Below, in pieces: positions 6,158 to 12,435 of a DNA stretch of 19,082 bases. Positions within the stretch are counted from its first letter, which is position 1. The number at the start of each line of letters is the position of its first letter. A program made the position numbers and the translations under genes. The stretch lies in contig CAYPLH010000068.1 in assembly GCA_964411505.1 (NCBI GenBank), forward strand, positions 1-19,082, written 5' to 3'. The notes under the pieces were generated by a model. It did no database searches and had not been told where the DNA came from. It saw only the letters and a program-made list of their open reading frames with translations. This DNA is from CAYPLH01 sp964411505. GTDB lineage: Bacteria > Bacillota > Clostridia > CAYPLH01 > DUMO01.

Positions 6158-7112
6158 ACTTTGTCAGAAAGCCTTCAATTTTATCGCGATACTCCTGATT
6201 GTAGTCCAGCCATATCTCACAGTGTTCGCTGTCTTCCACCGTCCAATTTTCCCTGTTGTTTTCAGGAAGAGCATCATAGATGTCTTTTCCCATAAAATAA
6301 GGCGTCACAGAGTCAACCTTGCTATTTATTACCATTACAGGAGTTTTCATATCTTTCATAGCAACCGCCACATCGGCATCCTGATAGGTAAATCCTAATT
6401 TCAATTTATTTACGATGTTTCCGCACCATGCCATATAGCTCACCGGTATGCCGACATCCATGGATTCCATCTCCTGCTCTACCATCCACTCCGTGCTGCT
6501 GACCGGACAGTCTAAAATCAGAAAATTAACCTTTTCATCCATGTCCTCATATGCCAACGCCAGCCCTGCGGTCGCACCGCCATAAGAAGCTCCCCATATT
6601 CCGATTTCCTGCCCCGGCGCCTGCTGTTCAACATAATTCACCCAATCGATGAGATCATATTTCTCCCTATATCCGAAAGTGGTGTATTGAGCGGTGTTTT
6701 CATTTGTGCTTCTCTGATCATAAGTAACTATGTTATATCCTTTTTCTAAGAAAAATTCAGCTATCGGATAATTTGAATAGCGGTTATCTCCCATGCCATG
6801 AACCAATATAACTGTCGGATGGTTTTTCTTGTTACTTGATTGTGCTGCATAAATATAATCTGCAGGGATCGTATGGTTTTCATAAGAAGAGGGGATTGAA
6901 ATTTCCTCCACTTTATATGTGTTGTGAAAGCTTTCTTTATCAATGCCGTATCTTTCCCAAAATCCATCGGCTACTCCCATCGTTTGATCGTTGGTTATGA
7001 GTTGGGTGGAACCTGCAAATACCTGTAAGCCGATGAAACTGGATAGGCTAATAAATAACACGCCCAATACTGACGCAAAAACGGTCAAAAAAATCCTTAA
7101 TTTTTTTTTCAT
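6150..7112 (-). CDS. Membrane-anchored alpha/beta hydrolase
   Basis: A 320-residue serine hydrolase. Residues 7-33 form one N-terminal transmembrane segment or uncleaved signal, so the catalytic domain should lie outside the membrane. The fold is complete: oxyanion loop VHGMGD (104-109), nucleophile elbow GASYGG with Ser176, Asp267 in INSKVDSVTP and His297 in EDSEHCEIW. This arrangement matches the BAAT/dienelactone-hydrolase-like group of Firmicutes membrane-anchored hydrolases; the substrate is not predictable. Its ATG overlaps the stop of the upstream XRE gene by four bases (ATGA), so the two are translationally coupled. It may modify a peptide or lipid connected with the protease and regulator upstream. 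Confidence 0.88.
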   Translation of the reverse strand: MKKKLRIFLTVFASVLGVLFISLSSFIGLQVFAGSTQLITNDQTMGVADGFWERYGIDKESFHNTYKVEEISIPSSYENHTIPADYIYAAQSSNKKNHPTVILVHGMGDNRYSNYPIAEFFLEKGYNIVTYDQRSTNENTAQYTTFGYREKYDLIDWVNYVEQQAPGQEIGIWGASYGGATAGLALAYEDMDEKVNFLILDCPVSSTEWMVEQEMESMDVGIPVSYMAWCGNIVNKLKLGFTYQDADVAVAMKDMKTPVMVINSKVDSVTPYFMGKDIYDALPENNRENWTVEDSEHCEIWLDYNQEYRDKIEGFLTKYE

Positions 7113-7732
7113 ATCTCCTGTCCTCTGCCTTCTAATATTTCTTTGTACTTCTTTAGGGCAAAAAATGAAGAAGCAATAATTATTGCATAAGCAATTGCAA
7201 AAACAATGCCGCTGAAAATGTCAGTCGGGTAGGGAGTAATAACACGGTTAACAATCCATGTAACAATCAGAGAAACAGGCATAAACAATGCCATGATAAT
7301 ATTTAACCATTTAATGATAAATAACGCTTTGGATTGGGAGATGAGTTTTCCAATGAAATAGGCTGCAATACCCACTACTTGAATAATCATCGACCCCCAG
7401 ATGCTTTCCGACGACTGCTCTTCGTGCCAGCTACCAAAAGCGGTTAACAATCCGATTGCCAAAAATGCTGTTGATGCAAGATAGAGTATTTTACTTGCCA
7501 GAACGTTGCCTTTTTCTTCATTTGTTTTCGCCGTTTCTATTCCTTTCAGAATATAATCCGTTGTAACGCCAAAGTATTTGCTCATTATAATGATCTTATC
7601 CAGATCCGGTGCACTTTGCCCACTTTCCCACTTTGATACCGCCTGGCGTGAAACACCTGTCTTCTCTGCAAGATTCTCTTGGGAAAGACCTTTCATTTTC
7701 CGTAAGGTCTGTATTCTGTCCGCTATGTCCAT
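7109..7732 (-). CDS. XRE-family regulator with C-terminal membrane helices
   Basis: A 207-residue protein starting at 7732, where AAGGAG lies upstream; an upstream in-frame ATG at 7831 lacks a ribosome binding site and would add a stretch that contains the palindrome. Residues 5-60 are an XRE/Cro helix-turn-helix: LRKMKGLSQENLAEKTGVSR, then QAVSKWESGQSAPDLDKI. After a short linker four transmembrane helices follow (about 78-95, 110-125, 138-158, 175-193), ending in a lysine-rich tail. HTH-plus-membrane proteins of this type are common in Firmicutes next to genes for envelope stress or peptide tolerance. It is translationally coupled to the hydrolase downstream and probably regulates this cluster. 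Confidence 0.88.
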   Translation of the reverse strand: MDIADRIQTLRKMKGLSQENLAEKTGVSRQAVSKWESGQSAPDLDKIIIMSKYFGVTTDYILKGIETAKTNEEKGNVLASKILYLASTAFLAIGLLTAFGSWHEEQSSESIWGSMIIQVVGIAAYFIGKLISQSKALFIIKWLNIIMALFMPVSLIVTWIVNRVITPYPTDIFSGIVFAIAYAIIIASSFFALKKYKEILEGRGQEI

Positions 7733-7778
7733 AACGACACACTCCTTTTTATTTGATGAGCTCATGATAGCATGAATT

Positions 7779-7822
7779 CCGGTTGCGCCTCCACCAAGTG
7801 CGCTTGGTTTCTTGTCAACCGG
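7779..7822. repeat. 44-base symmetric nested palindrome
   Basis: Outer arms CCGGTTG (7779-7785) and CAACCGG (7816-7822) and inner arms ACCAAG (7793-7798) and CTTGGT (7803-7808) are perfect and share one centre, with equal 7-base unpaired gaps on both sides and a 4-base loop. It lies between the protease stop and the XRE start. No T-run follows on either strand, so it is not a standard terminator; an operator, RNA leader structure or recombination site are alternatives. Confidence 0.55.
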
Positions 7823-7846
7823 CAGTTGCATATCTGATTTTTATTG

Positions 7847-8554
7847 TTATTTAAGCAAATCAAGCCAGTTTGGTATTGAAACCCACAATACAATCAAGGC
7901 GTCATACACTCCGTGCGCAACAATTAATGAAATCAGCGTACAACCTTTAATTTTCTCTCTAAATATACAGTAGAGAAATCCAATAAATGCCGTCATAAAA
8001 ATCTGAATAATATTTCCGTTGAATATATGAAACAACCCAAACAGCAAAGATGATATAATGATAGCAAACCACTTAGAGTTTTTGATTGCCAATAATTTGT
8101 GGAATATGTACCCTCGAAAGACCAATTCTTCAGCAAGAGCAACTCCCAATATTGCATAGATAAATTGATAAACGAATTGATATGTCTGCGTGTAAGTTGT
8201 GTTTCCAACCATATCTTTAAAGCCAAGCATGATGGGGAGAACAGTCAACACTAATGACATAGCTAAAGCAAGTAATACACCAATACCTATTTGCGACAGA
8301 ATTTTTTCTTTTTTGAAGCCGATACTGCTTAGCCTTTCTTTGTTCACAATCATTAATATCGCTGGAACGAGGAAAAGCAACCATTGCGTGACAATCATAA
8401 GAACCATACGCAATGGCAAAGGGAATGACATCAGTAAATATTGATTAAACATCGACAGACCAAACACGGCAACAAATACACCGCAAACAGCTATAACAAG
8501 CTGTATCATTGACGATTTCACATTTGACTTAATTATCTCTGTGTTTTTTTTCAT
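7847..8554 (-). CDS. CPBP-family intramembrane glutamic protease
   Basis: A 235-residue polytopic membrane protein with about seven hydrophobic segments. All CPBP (CAAX protease/bacteriocin-processing, Abi) motifs are present: EELVFR (Glu142, Glu143, Arg147), FGLFH (Phe172, His176) and a third histidine in AHGVYD (His214). These residues build the active site in Rce1-like glutamic proteases. In Firmicutes such proteins process peptides or give self-immunity to bacteriocins; the substrate here is unknown. It is followed after 114 bases by the XRE gene and the hydrolase on the same strand, suggesting a three-gene unit, though the palindrome lies between. A GGAG lies ahead of the ATG. Confidence 0.9.
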   Translation of the reverse strand: MKKNTEIIKSNVKSSMIQLVIAVCGVFVAVFGLSMFNQYLLMSFPLPLRMVLMIVTQWLLFLVPAILMIVNKERLSSIGFKKEKILSQIGIGVLLALAMSLVLTVLPIMLGFKDMVGNTTYTQTYQFVYQFIYAILGVALAEELVFRGYIFHKLLAIKNSKWFAIIISSLLFGLFHIFNGNIIQIFMTAFIGFLYCIFREKIKGCTLISLIVAHGVYDALIVLWVSIPNWLDLLK

Positions 8555-8759
8555 AACTAAACTCCGTTTCTAAAATATTAATATAAAAATTCAAAACATC
8601 CAATCTGACCTCTATTAATTTTCTATTTTGATTTGTAATCCCTTTATTAAACAATCCAAATACTGTAAAAGGACAAACATCAGTTAGAACTTCCTCTGCA
8701 CCATACGTGGTCTTTTTGATTAGTGGATTATTCATTGCATCTTGGACATGTTGACACAA
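8529..8759 (-). pseudogene. McrB-like N-terminal domain fragment
   Basis: The frame has no proper start (TTG at 8759) and reads VQDAMNNPLIKKTTYGAEEV, then LTDVCPFTVFGLFNKGITNQ and NRKLI. The P-F-T-x-F-G-x-F-N-K-G-I-T--NR block resembles the N-terminal region of McrB-type restriction GTPases/AAA proteins (P-F-s-F-f--FNRG-t-eNR). After NRKLIE, at about 8610, the DNA changes to the repeat also seen at 3452 and then to the leader of the protease gene, so this is a stump of about 50 residues. Family assignment is by recall. Confidence 0.45.
8594..8610. repeat. Third copy of the AAACATCCAATCTGACC repeat
   Basis: An exact 17-base match to the sequence at 3451-3467, placed exactly where the McrB-like stump breaks off. 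This position is consistent with a residual end of an IS21-family element left after insertion and deletion. Confidence 0.4.
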
Positions 8760-8804
8760 GTTTATTTTCCATAATATCCCTCTTTTCTTTAAGTTAAGTG
8801 TATA

Positions 8805-9105
8805 TTAGTTTGATATTTCCGTCAATATAGTTATCTTTTCTATAATTCTAAAGAATAAATCCATATCAAATTCTTCAAGTGGCTTTGTATCCTCTAAGAT
8901 TTCAATGAATTGTTTTGACTTATATCTTACTAGAAGATTATCGCTTTTTAATCCCTTCTTCCATTTTTCTTTAAAGTAATCCTTCTTCTCTTTCATTGTA
9001 CTGCGGAACCTCTCCGTTATTTTCTACTCTTTTCTTCGTAAGGAAGTCTACTGTATAAGTCTTTTAAAGTAAGGCATCTCCTTTGTATTTCTCATTGCTT
9101 AGCAT
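8805..9105 (-). pseudogene. Large serine recombinase remnant, internally deleted
   Basis: Two pieces of a large serine recombinase (TnpX/phage-integrase type) are visible. The first begins at 9105 with MLSNEKYKGDALL, a stop TAA (9064-9066) in place of the usual Gln, then KTYTVDFLTKKRVENNGEVP-QY, the segment before the zinc-ribbon region. The second (8805-8996) reads YFKEKWKKGLKSDNLLVRYK, then SKQFIEILEDTKPLEEFDMD and LFFRIIEKITIL, the C-terminal tail. Roughly 100 residues between them, and the whole catalytic domain, are missing. The original element was probably an integrated transposon or prophage. Confidence 0.7.
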
Positions 9106-9128
9106 ATTTATCCCAAAAGGAATCATAC

Positions 9129-10037
9129 TTAACGACCCTCATATTTTTTATTTTTATACTGTCTAATTAAGTTTACAGCCATTAGAAAAGCAATATATAG
9201 CGGAATCATAACTAACAATATTGCATAAAAATCCCGTGTCGCAGTATATGATGAAGTTGTAATTCCTTTAATAATCAAATGACCTAATAGGTAGGATACC
9301 GGTAAAAAGAAAACTTTCATTGTAAAACTAAGCACTTTTTTATTACGATACAATATAAGCATAATTAATCCACAAGTTGCAGCAAATACTATAGCAATAA
9401 GTACGTAATAAGATAAAAATAGTCTTGGTAATGTAACAATCCCGCCGGTTGGATTTATATCTTTACCATACATCAATATATCTTCACTTCCATCTGTATG
9501 GTAGTAATATACAGAAACAACATTTTCATCATTTGGATTTAAAATAGTATTATTTGTGTTAGATTTTTTTATATTTCTATTCCATATGCTATTCCATGTA
9601 GTAATGTGATAGACATAACCAGTGTTGTCATCTGTCGGATATCTATTGATGTCATAGCCATATACGGTATCCTCAAATTGAGCGAGCACTGACCCATTAC
9701 CAATCTCATTTATTGTTACACTTCTTTCGCTAAATGGAATATACTCTGGACCGGTCAAGAAAGTAATTGTTATAACAAAAAGCATAATTGAAAACATCAT
9801 TGAGAATATTGCCGTCTGAATTTTCTTCTTGCGTAATTTTGATTTTATCTTTAGTAAAGGAGAGGTATTCCTATCTACTGGCATTTCATTAAAAGTACGC
9901 ACCTCATTAAGATAATTCTTGCATTCCTGACACTGCTCAATATGTTCTTCAACCATAATACATGAGTCATCACTAAGCATATTTTCTAAATATAGAGGCA
10001 ACACATCTTTAATAACATTACATGTGACTTTCATCAA
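9129..10037 (-). CDS. Anti-sigma factor with zf-HC2 domain
   Basis: A 302-residue membrane protein. The N-terminus carries a zf-HC2 zinc-binding anti-sigma domain: MKVTCNVIKDVLPLYLENML, then EEHIEQCQECKNYL with the H-x3-C-x2-C motif. One transmembrane helix lies at about 74-95 (IFSMMFSIMLFVITITFLTG), followed by an external domain (97-205) and three further helices (about 208-230, 238-258, 270-292). Its ATG overlaps the stop of the sigma gene by four bases, typical of sigma/anti-sigma pairs. It would hold the sigma factor at the membrane until an envelope signal releases it. The three extra C-terminal helices differ from the simple single-pass RsiW type. Confidence 0.85.
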   Translation of the reverse strand: MMKVTCNVIKDVLPLYLENMLSDDSCIMVEEHIEQCQECKNYLNEVRTFNEMPVDRNTSPLLKIKSKLRKKKIQTAIFSMMFSIMLFVITITFLTGPEYIPFSERSVTINEIGNGSVLAQFEDTVYGYDINRYPTDDNTGYVYHITTWNSIWNRNIKKSNTNNTILNPNDENVVSVYYYHTDGSEDILMYGKDINPTGGIVTLPRLFLSYYVLIAIVFAATCGLIMLILYRNKKVLSFTMKVFFLPVSYLLGHLIIKGITTSSYTATRDFYAILLVMIPLYIAFLMAVNLIRQYKNKKYEGR

Positions 10038-10516
10038 TAATCCCTCATTTCTTCTCTAATCTTATTTTTAGCTCTATGAAAAGTGACACAAGCCCAATTA
10101 TCTGTTTTACCAAACAAACTGCCAATCTGGCTAAAACTCAACTCTCCAAAAGCTCTTAGAGAAAATACTTCCTTATATGGCTCAGATAAGCTATGGAGAA
10201 TTTCATGAATTTTCATCGACTCTTCAGTTGAAAACACCGATTTTTCTATATCAAAATCATCTTTCTTTTCAGGCACTGAGTCTAGCTCTATCAAAATCTT
10301 ATGTTTTCTTATATATGAATAATATGAGTTTTTAGCTATTTGAAATAGCCACACCTTGATGTCACAATTTCCTTTAAAGCTTTCAATGGACTTTATCGCT
10401 TTTATAAATGTTTCAGATGTCAAATCTTCTGCTATATGTTTATCTTTTGATAGACTATATATGAAGAAGTAAACATCCTTAAAATAGTTATTATAAATCT
10501 CCTCAAGCTCTGTCAC
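10034..10516 (-). CDS. ECF RNA polymerase sigma factor
   Basis: A 160-residue sigma-70-family ECF factor. Region 2 spans about residues 5-72 (YFFIYSLSKDKHIAEDLTSE, then TFIKAIKSIESFKGNCDIKV and WLFQIAKNSYYSYIRK), and region 4 spans about 102-157 (HSLSEPYKEVFSLRAFGELS, then FSQIGSLFGKTDNWACVTFH). It starts with GTG at 10514-10516, with GGAGGT seven bases upstream. It is coupled to the anti-sigma gene downstream. Its regulon cannot be told from the window beyond probable autoregulation. Confidence 0.92.
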   Translation of the reverse strand: MTELEEIYNNYFKDVYFFIYSLSKDKHIAEDLTSETFIKAIKSIESFKGNCDIKVWLFQIAKNSYYSYIRKHKILIELDSVPEKKDDFDIEKSVFSTEESMKIHEILHSLSEPYKEVFSLRAFGELSFSQIGSLFGKTDNWACVTFHRAKNKIREEMRDY

Positions 10517-10537
10517 TTATTCACCTCCTATCTATAA

Positions 10538-10563
10538 GACGCACGGGATTTAATAATCTTACA
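10538..10563 (-). promoter_or_regulatory. Possible ECF-type autoregulated promoter
   Basis: On the minus strand TGTAAG (10558-10563) and CGTC (10538-10541) are 16 bases apart. CGTC is a common ECF -10 motif, and the spacing fits, though the -35 lacks the usual AAC. It would give a very short leader for the GTG start at 10516. Tentative. Confidence 0.3.
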
Positions 10564-10575
10564 ATAAATTATAAA

Positions 10576-10607
10576 AAATCTCAACGTTTAAGTAATCTTT
10601 GAGATTT
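10576..10607 (-). terminator. Hairpin with T-run upstream of the sigma gene
   Basis: Perfect 9-base arms AAATCTCAA and TTGAGATTT (10576-10584 and 10599-10607) with a 14-base loop. On the minus strand the second arm runs into TTTTTTATAA. This fits an intrinsic terminator that isolates the sigma operon from transcription coming from the transposase stub. The stem is AT-rich, so efficiency may be low. Confidence 0.45.
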
Positions 10608-10667
10608 AAAAATATATTAGAGACAAACACTTACATCTATCCTATCTCCACAACCCTACGAAATTAT

Positions 10668-10850
10668 CTATTCTATCTCCTCGACCCCACATACTTTTTT
10701 ATACTCTCCTTTCAGCCGTATAACCTGACGCTTTGAAAGACCCATTGCTTCTGCAGCTTCAGCATTGGTAAAATTACTGTCGCTTATTAATCTCGCAAGA
10801 ACATGTGCATGATTTAGTTTTTTCTGTGACAATGTTATCATCCTTTTCAT
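10668..10850 (-). pseudogene. ISNCY/IS1202-type transposase, N-terminal stub
   Basis: A 60-residue frame reads MKRMITLSQKKLNHAHVLAR, then LISDSNFTNAEAAEAMGLSK and RQVIRLKGEYKK. This is the N-terminal helix-turn-helix of ISNCY-family (IS1202 group) transposases, which are normally about 450 residues. After LKGEYKK the frame ends VCGVEEIE; the catalytic DDE core is absent. Element-end repeats precede it. Confidence 0.7.
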
Positions 10851-10880
10851 ATTTAGATTATTAACAATGTGAAAATAAAA

Positions 10881-10921
10881 GGTGACATTTTCCCACGATA
10901 GTTAATAGGGTGACATTATCA
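10881..10921. repeat. GGTGACATT end repeats of the ISNCY element
   Basis: GGTGACATTTTCCC (10881-10894) and GGGTGACATTATCA (10908-10921) form a direct repeat with a 28-base period. Repeated GGTGACATTwTC motifs occur at the ends of ISNCY/IS1202-type elements. Together with the transposase stub they mark one end of a decayed copy; the other end was not found in this window. Confidence 0.55.
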
Positions 10922-10951
10922 AAAGATAAACACAAAGTAGTATAAAAACCA

Positions 10952-10980
10952 TTGACTTCGACGCTTTAACATGCTATGCT
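10952..10980 (+). promoter_or_regulatory. Sigma-A promoter of the aromatic amino acid operon
   Basis: TTGACT (10952-10957) and TATGCT (10975-10980) are separated by exactly 17 bases. Transcription would start near 10987, just ahead of the first leader peptide's GAAGGAGG ribosome binding site. Confidence 0.7.
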
Positions 10981-11013
10981 ATGTGTTAATAAATCACGAA
11001 GGAGGCAGCTAAA

Positions 11014-11085
11014 ATGATGAACAGCAAGTTTTACTTTTATTATTTTAAAAAGGGCTGCCCGTCTTATGTGATGTCCAAAGTATAA
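11014..11085 (+). CDS. Phe/Tyr leader peptide 1 (attenuator)
   Basis: A 23-codon ORF with a strong GGAGG site encodes MMNSKFYFYYFKKGCPSYV and a short tail. Codons 6-11 are six consecutive aromatic residues (Phe-Tyr-Phe-Tyr-Tyr-Phe), and codon 18 is another Tyr. A GC-rich hairpin with T-run follows 26 bases after the stop. This is the layout of a classical pheA/trpE-type transcription attenuator: shortage of charged tRNA-Phe or tRNA-Tyr stalls the ribosome and prevents terminator folding. No T-box motif is visible, supporting ribosome-mediated control. A nearly parallel second leader follows. Confidence 0.85.
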   Translation: MMNSKFYFYYFKKGCPSYVMSKV

Positions 11086-11111
11086 ACGCTTTGGGTTGAA
11101 TAAAACGGACG

Positions 11112-11164
11112 GTCCGCATTTGCTATGCTTTTCAGGCATACAGGCAATGCGGACTTTTTATTTT
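11112..11164 (+). terminator. Attenuator terminator 1
   Basis: GTCCGCATTTGC-TATGC pairs with GCATA-CAG-GCAATGCGGAC around a TTTTCAG loop, followed by TTTTTATTTT. The stem is long with a GC-rich base. It is the regulated terminator of leader 1. Confidence 0.85.
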
Positions 11165-11195
11165 AGACAGAGAAAACACAAAAGGAGAAAATATT

Positions 11196-11267
11196 ATGAC
11201 TTCCAACAAGTTCTTTTACTACTTTTATTTTACCAAGGGCTGCCCGCATTCATATGCATTCAAATGA
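11196..11267 (+). CDS. Phe/Tyr leader peptide 2 (attenuator)
   Basis: A second 23-codon ORF with AAAGGAG upstream encodes MTSNKFFYYFYFTKGCP followed by HSYAFK. Codons 6-12 are seven consecutive aromatic residues (four Phe, three Tyr), and Tyr20 and Phe22 follow. It shares length, the S/N-K start, the aromatic block and the KGCP motif with leader 1, so the two modules are duplicates. GGGCTGCCCG, coding for the KGCP part, is identical at DNA level in both, suggesting it also forms part of the RNA switch. It is followed by its own terminator and then DAHP synthase. Confidence 0.85.
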   Translation: MTSNKFFYYFYFTKGCPHSYAFK

Positions 11268-11298
11268 TGGAACCGATCTTTGAATCATATAAACGGAC

Positions 11299-11350
11299 AG
11301 TCCGCATTCGTCGTGCTTTTTGGCAGATCGAAAGGCGGACTTTTTATTTT
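11299..11350 (+). terminator. Attenuator terminator 2
   Basis: AGTCCGC (11299-11305) pairs with GCGGACT (11335-11341), with further partial pairing inside (ATTCGTC with GATCGAAAG), followed by TTTTTATTTT. Same architecture and tail as terminator 1 but with a different loop. Confidence 0.8.
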
Positions 11351-11392
11351 CCCTAAATATAAAAACTATCATTCAGAAATGAGGTATATATC

Positions 11393-12433
11393 ATGCAGAT
11401 GACTTTTCACAGAAAACTTCCTATTCCGAAGGATGTAAAAGCAGAATTCCCGCTGACGGAACGTATGGTACAGGTAAGGGCCGAAAGAGACGCAAGTATT
11501 AAAGCAGTGTTTGATGGACAATCGGATAAATTCATCCTTGTAATTGGCCCCTGCTCTGCTGACCATAGCGAACCAGTTCTTGAGTATATTTCAAGACTGC
11601 GCAAAATTGCAGACCAAGTCTGGGACAAAATCATCATTATTCCGAGAATCTACACCAACAAGCCGAGAACCACCGGGCAGGGTTACAAGGGAATGTTGCA
11701 TCAGCCTGATCCCAAAGCACAACCTGATATGTACAAGGGTATCGTCGCTATTCGTGAACTTCATATGGCTGCACTGCGTGACTACGATTTCTCCTGTGCA
11801 GATGAAATGCTTTACCCCGAAAATTACAAGTATCTTTCTGACCTTCTTTCTTATGTTGCGGTTGGAGCTCGCTCAGTTGAAAATCAACAACACAGACTCA
11901 CTGCGAGTGGCTTGGGCATCCCGGTAGGAATGAAAAACCCCACCGGCGGCGATCTTGGCGTTATGATGAATTCCATTGTGGCAGCGCAATCAAGCCATAC
12001 TTTCATCTATCGTGGATGGGAAGTAACAAGTGAAGGCAATCCCTGCGCCCACGCTATTCTTCGTGGCTACATTGATTTTGCCGGTAGAAGCGTTTCAAAT
12101 TATCATTATGAAGATCTCCTGAGAGTCGAAGAACTCTATGAGAAATCCAACCTCACGAACCCTTCTATCATTGTGGATACCAACCACAACAACTCTGGCA
12201 AAAAGTATCTCGAACAGATTCGTATTGCAAAGGATATTGTTCACAGCCGCAATCATAATGCGGACATCAAACGCTTGGTTAAGGGTTTGATGATCGAAAG
12301 CTACATCGAAGATGGAGCTCAGGGAGTCGGAGAACAAACCTTTGGCAAGTCCATTACTGATCCCTGCCTTGGTTGGGAAAAAACTGAGCGTCTGATTCTT
12401 GATCTTGCAGAAACGCTCCGAAAGGAATCCTAA
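11393..12433 (+). CDS. aroF: 3-deoxy-7-phosphoheptulonate (DAHP) synthase, class I
   Basis: A 346-residue cytoplasmic enzyme condensing phosphoenolpyruvate and erythrose 4-phosphate to DAHP, the first step of the shikimate pathway. Family landmarks are LVIGPCSADHSE (51-60, with metal-ligand Cys54), KPRTTGQGYKG (90-100), VGARSVENQQHR, KNPTGGDLG and DTNHNNSGKK. This is the AroF/AroG/AroH class I type at normal length, without an added chorismate-mutase domain. GAGGT precedes the ATG; Met3 is an alternative start. It is followed by pheA after two bases. Control is by the two Phe/Tyr attenuators upstream, so it is probably the Phe/Tyr-responsive isoenzyme. The letter F, G or H is not determinable from sequence. 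Confidence 0.93.
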   Translation: MQMTFHRKLPIPKDVKAEFPLTERMVQVRAERDASIKAVFDGQSDKFILVIGPCSADHSEPVLEYISRLRKIADQVWDKIIIIPRIYTNKPRTTGQGYKGMLHQPDPKAQPDMYKGIVAIRELHMAALRDYDFSCADEMLYPENYKYLSDLLSYVAVGARSVENQQHRLTASGLGIPVGMKNPTGGDLGVMMNSIVAAQSSHTFIYRGWEVTSEGNPCAHAILRGYIDFAGRSVSNYHYEDLLRVEELYEKSNLTNPSIIVDTNHNNSGKKYLEQIRIAKDIVHSRNHNADIKRLVKGLMIESYIEDGAQGVGEQTFGKSITDPCLGWEKTERLILDLAETLRKES

Positions 12434-12435
12434 AT

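Noticed and set aside
5420..6398. Several plus-strand ORFs of 60-119 codons
   Set aside because: They are antisense to the VanW chimera, unknown remnant, metallo-hydrolase remnant and alpha/beta hydrolase, and show no protein-like pattern.
7779..7822. Palindrome as intrinsic terminator of the CPBP gene
   Set aside because: No T-run follows on either strand; kept as a structural repeat.
7733..7831. N-terminal extension of the XRE regulator to the ATG at 7831
   Set aside because: No ribosome binding site; the extension reads through the palindrome, while the ATG at 7732 has AAGGAG and begins right at the helix-turn-helix.
11096..11356. 86-codon plus-strand ORF across the attenuators
   Set aside because: It runs through terminator 1 and the second leader in another frame and lacks a ribosome binding site; the leader peptides explain the sequence better.
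10952..11392. T-box riboswitch upstream of aroF
   Set aside because: No conserved T-box sequence (GGTGGNACCGCG-like) or specifier stem was seen; aromatic-rich leader ORFs point to ribosome-mediated attenuation.
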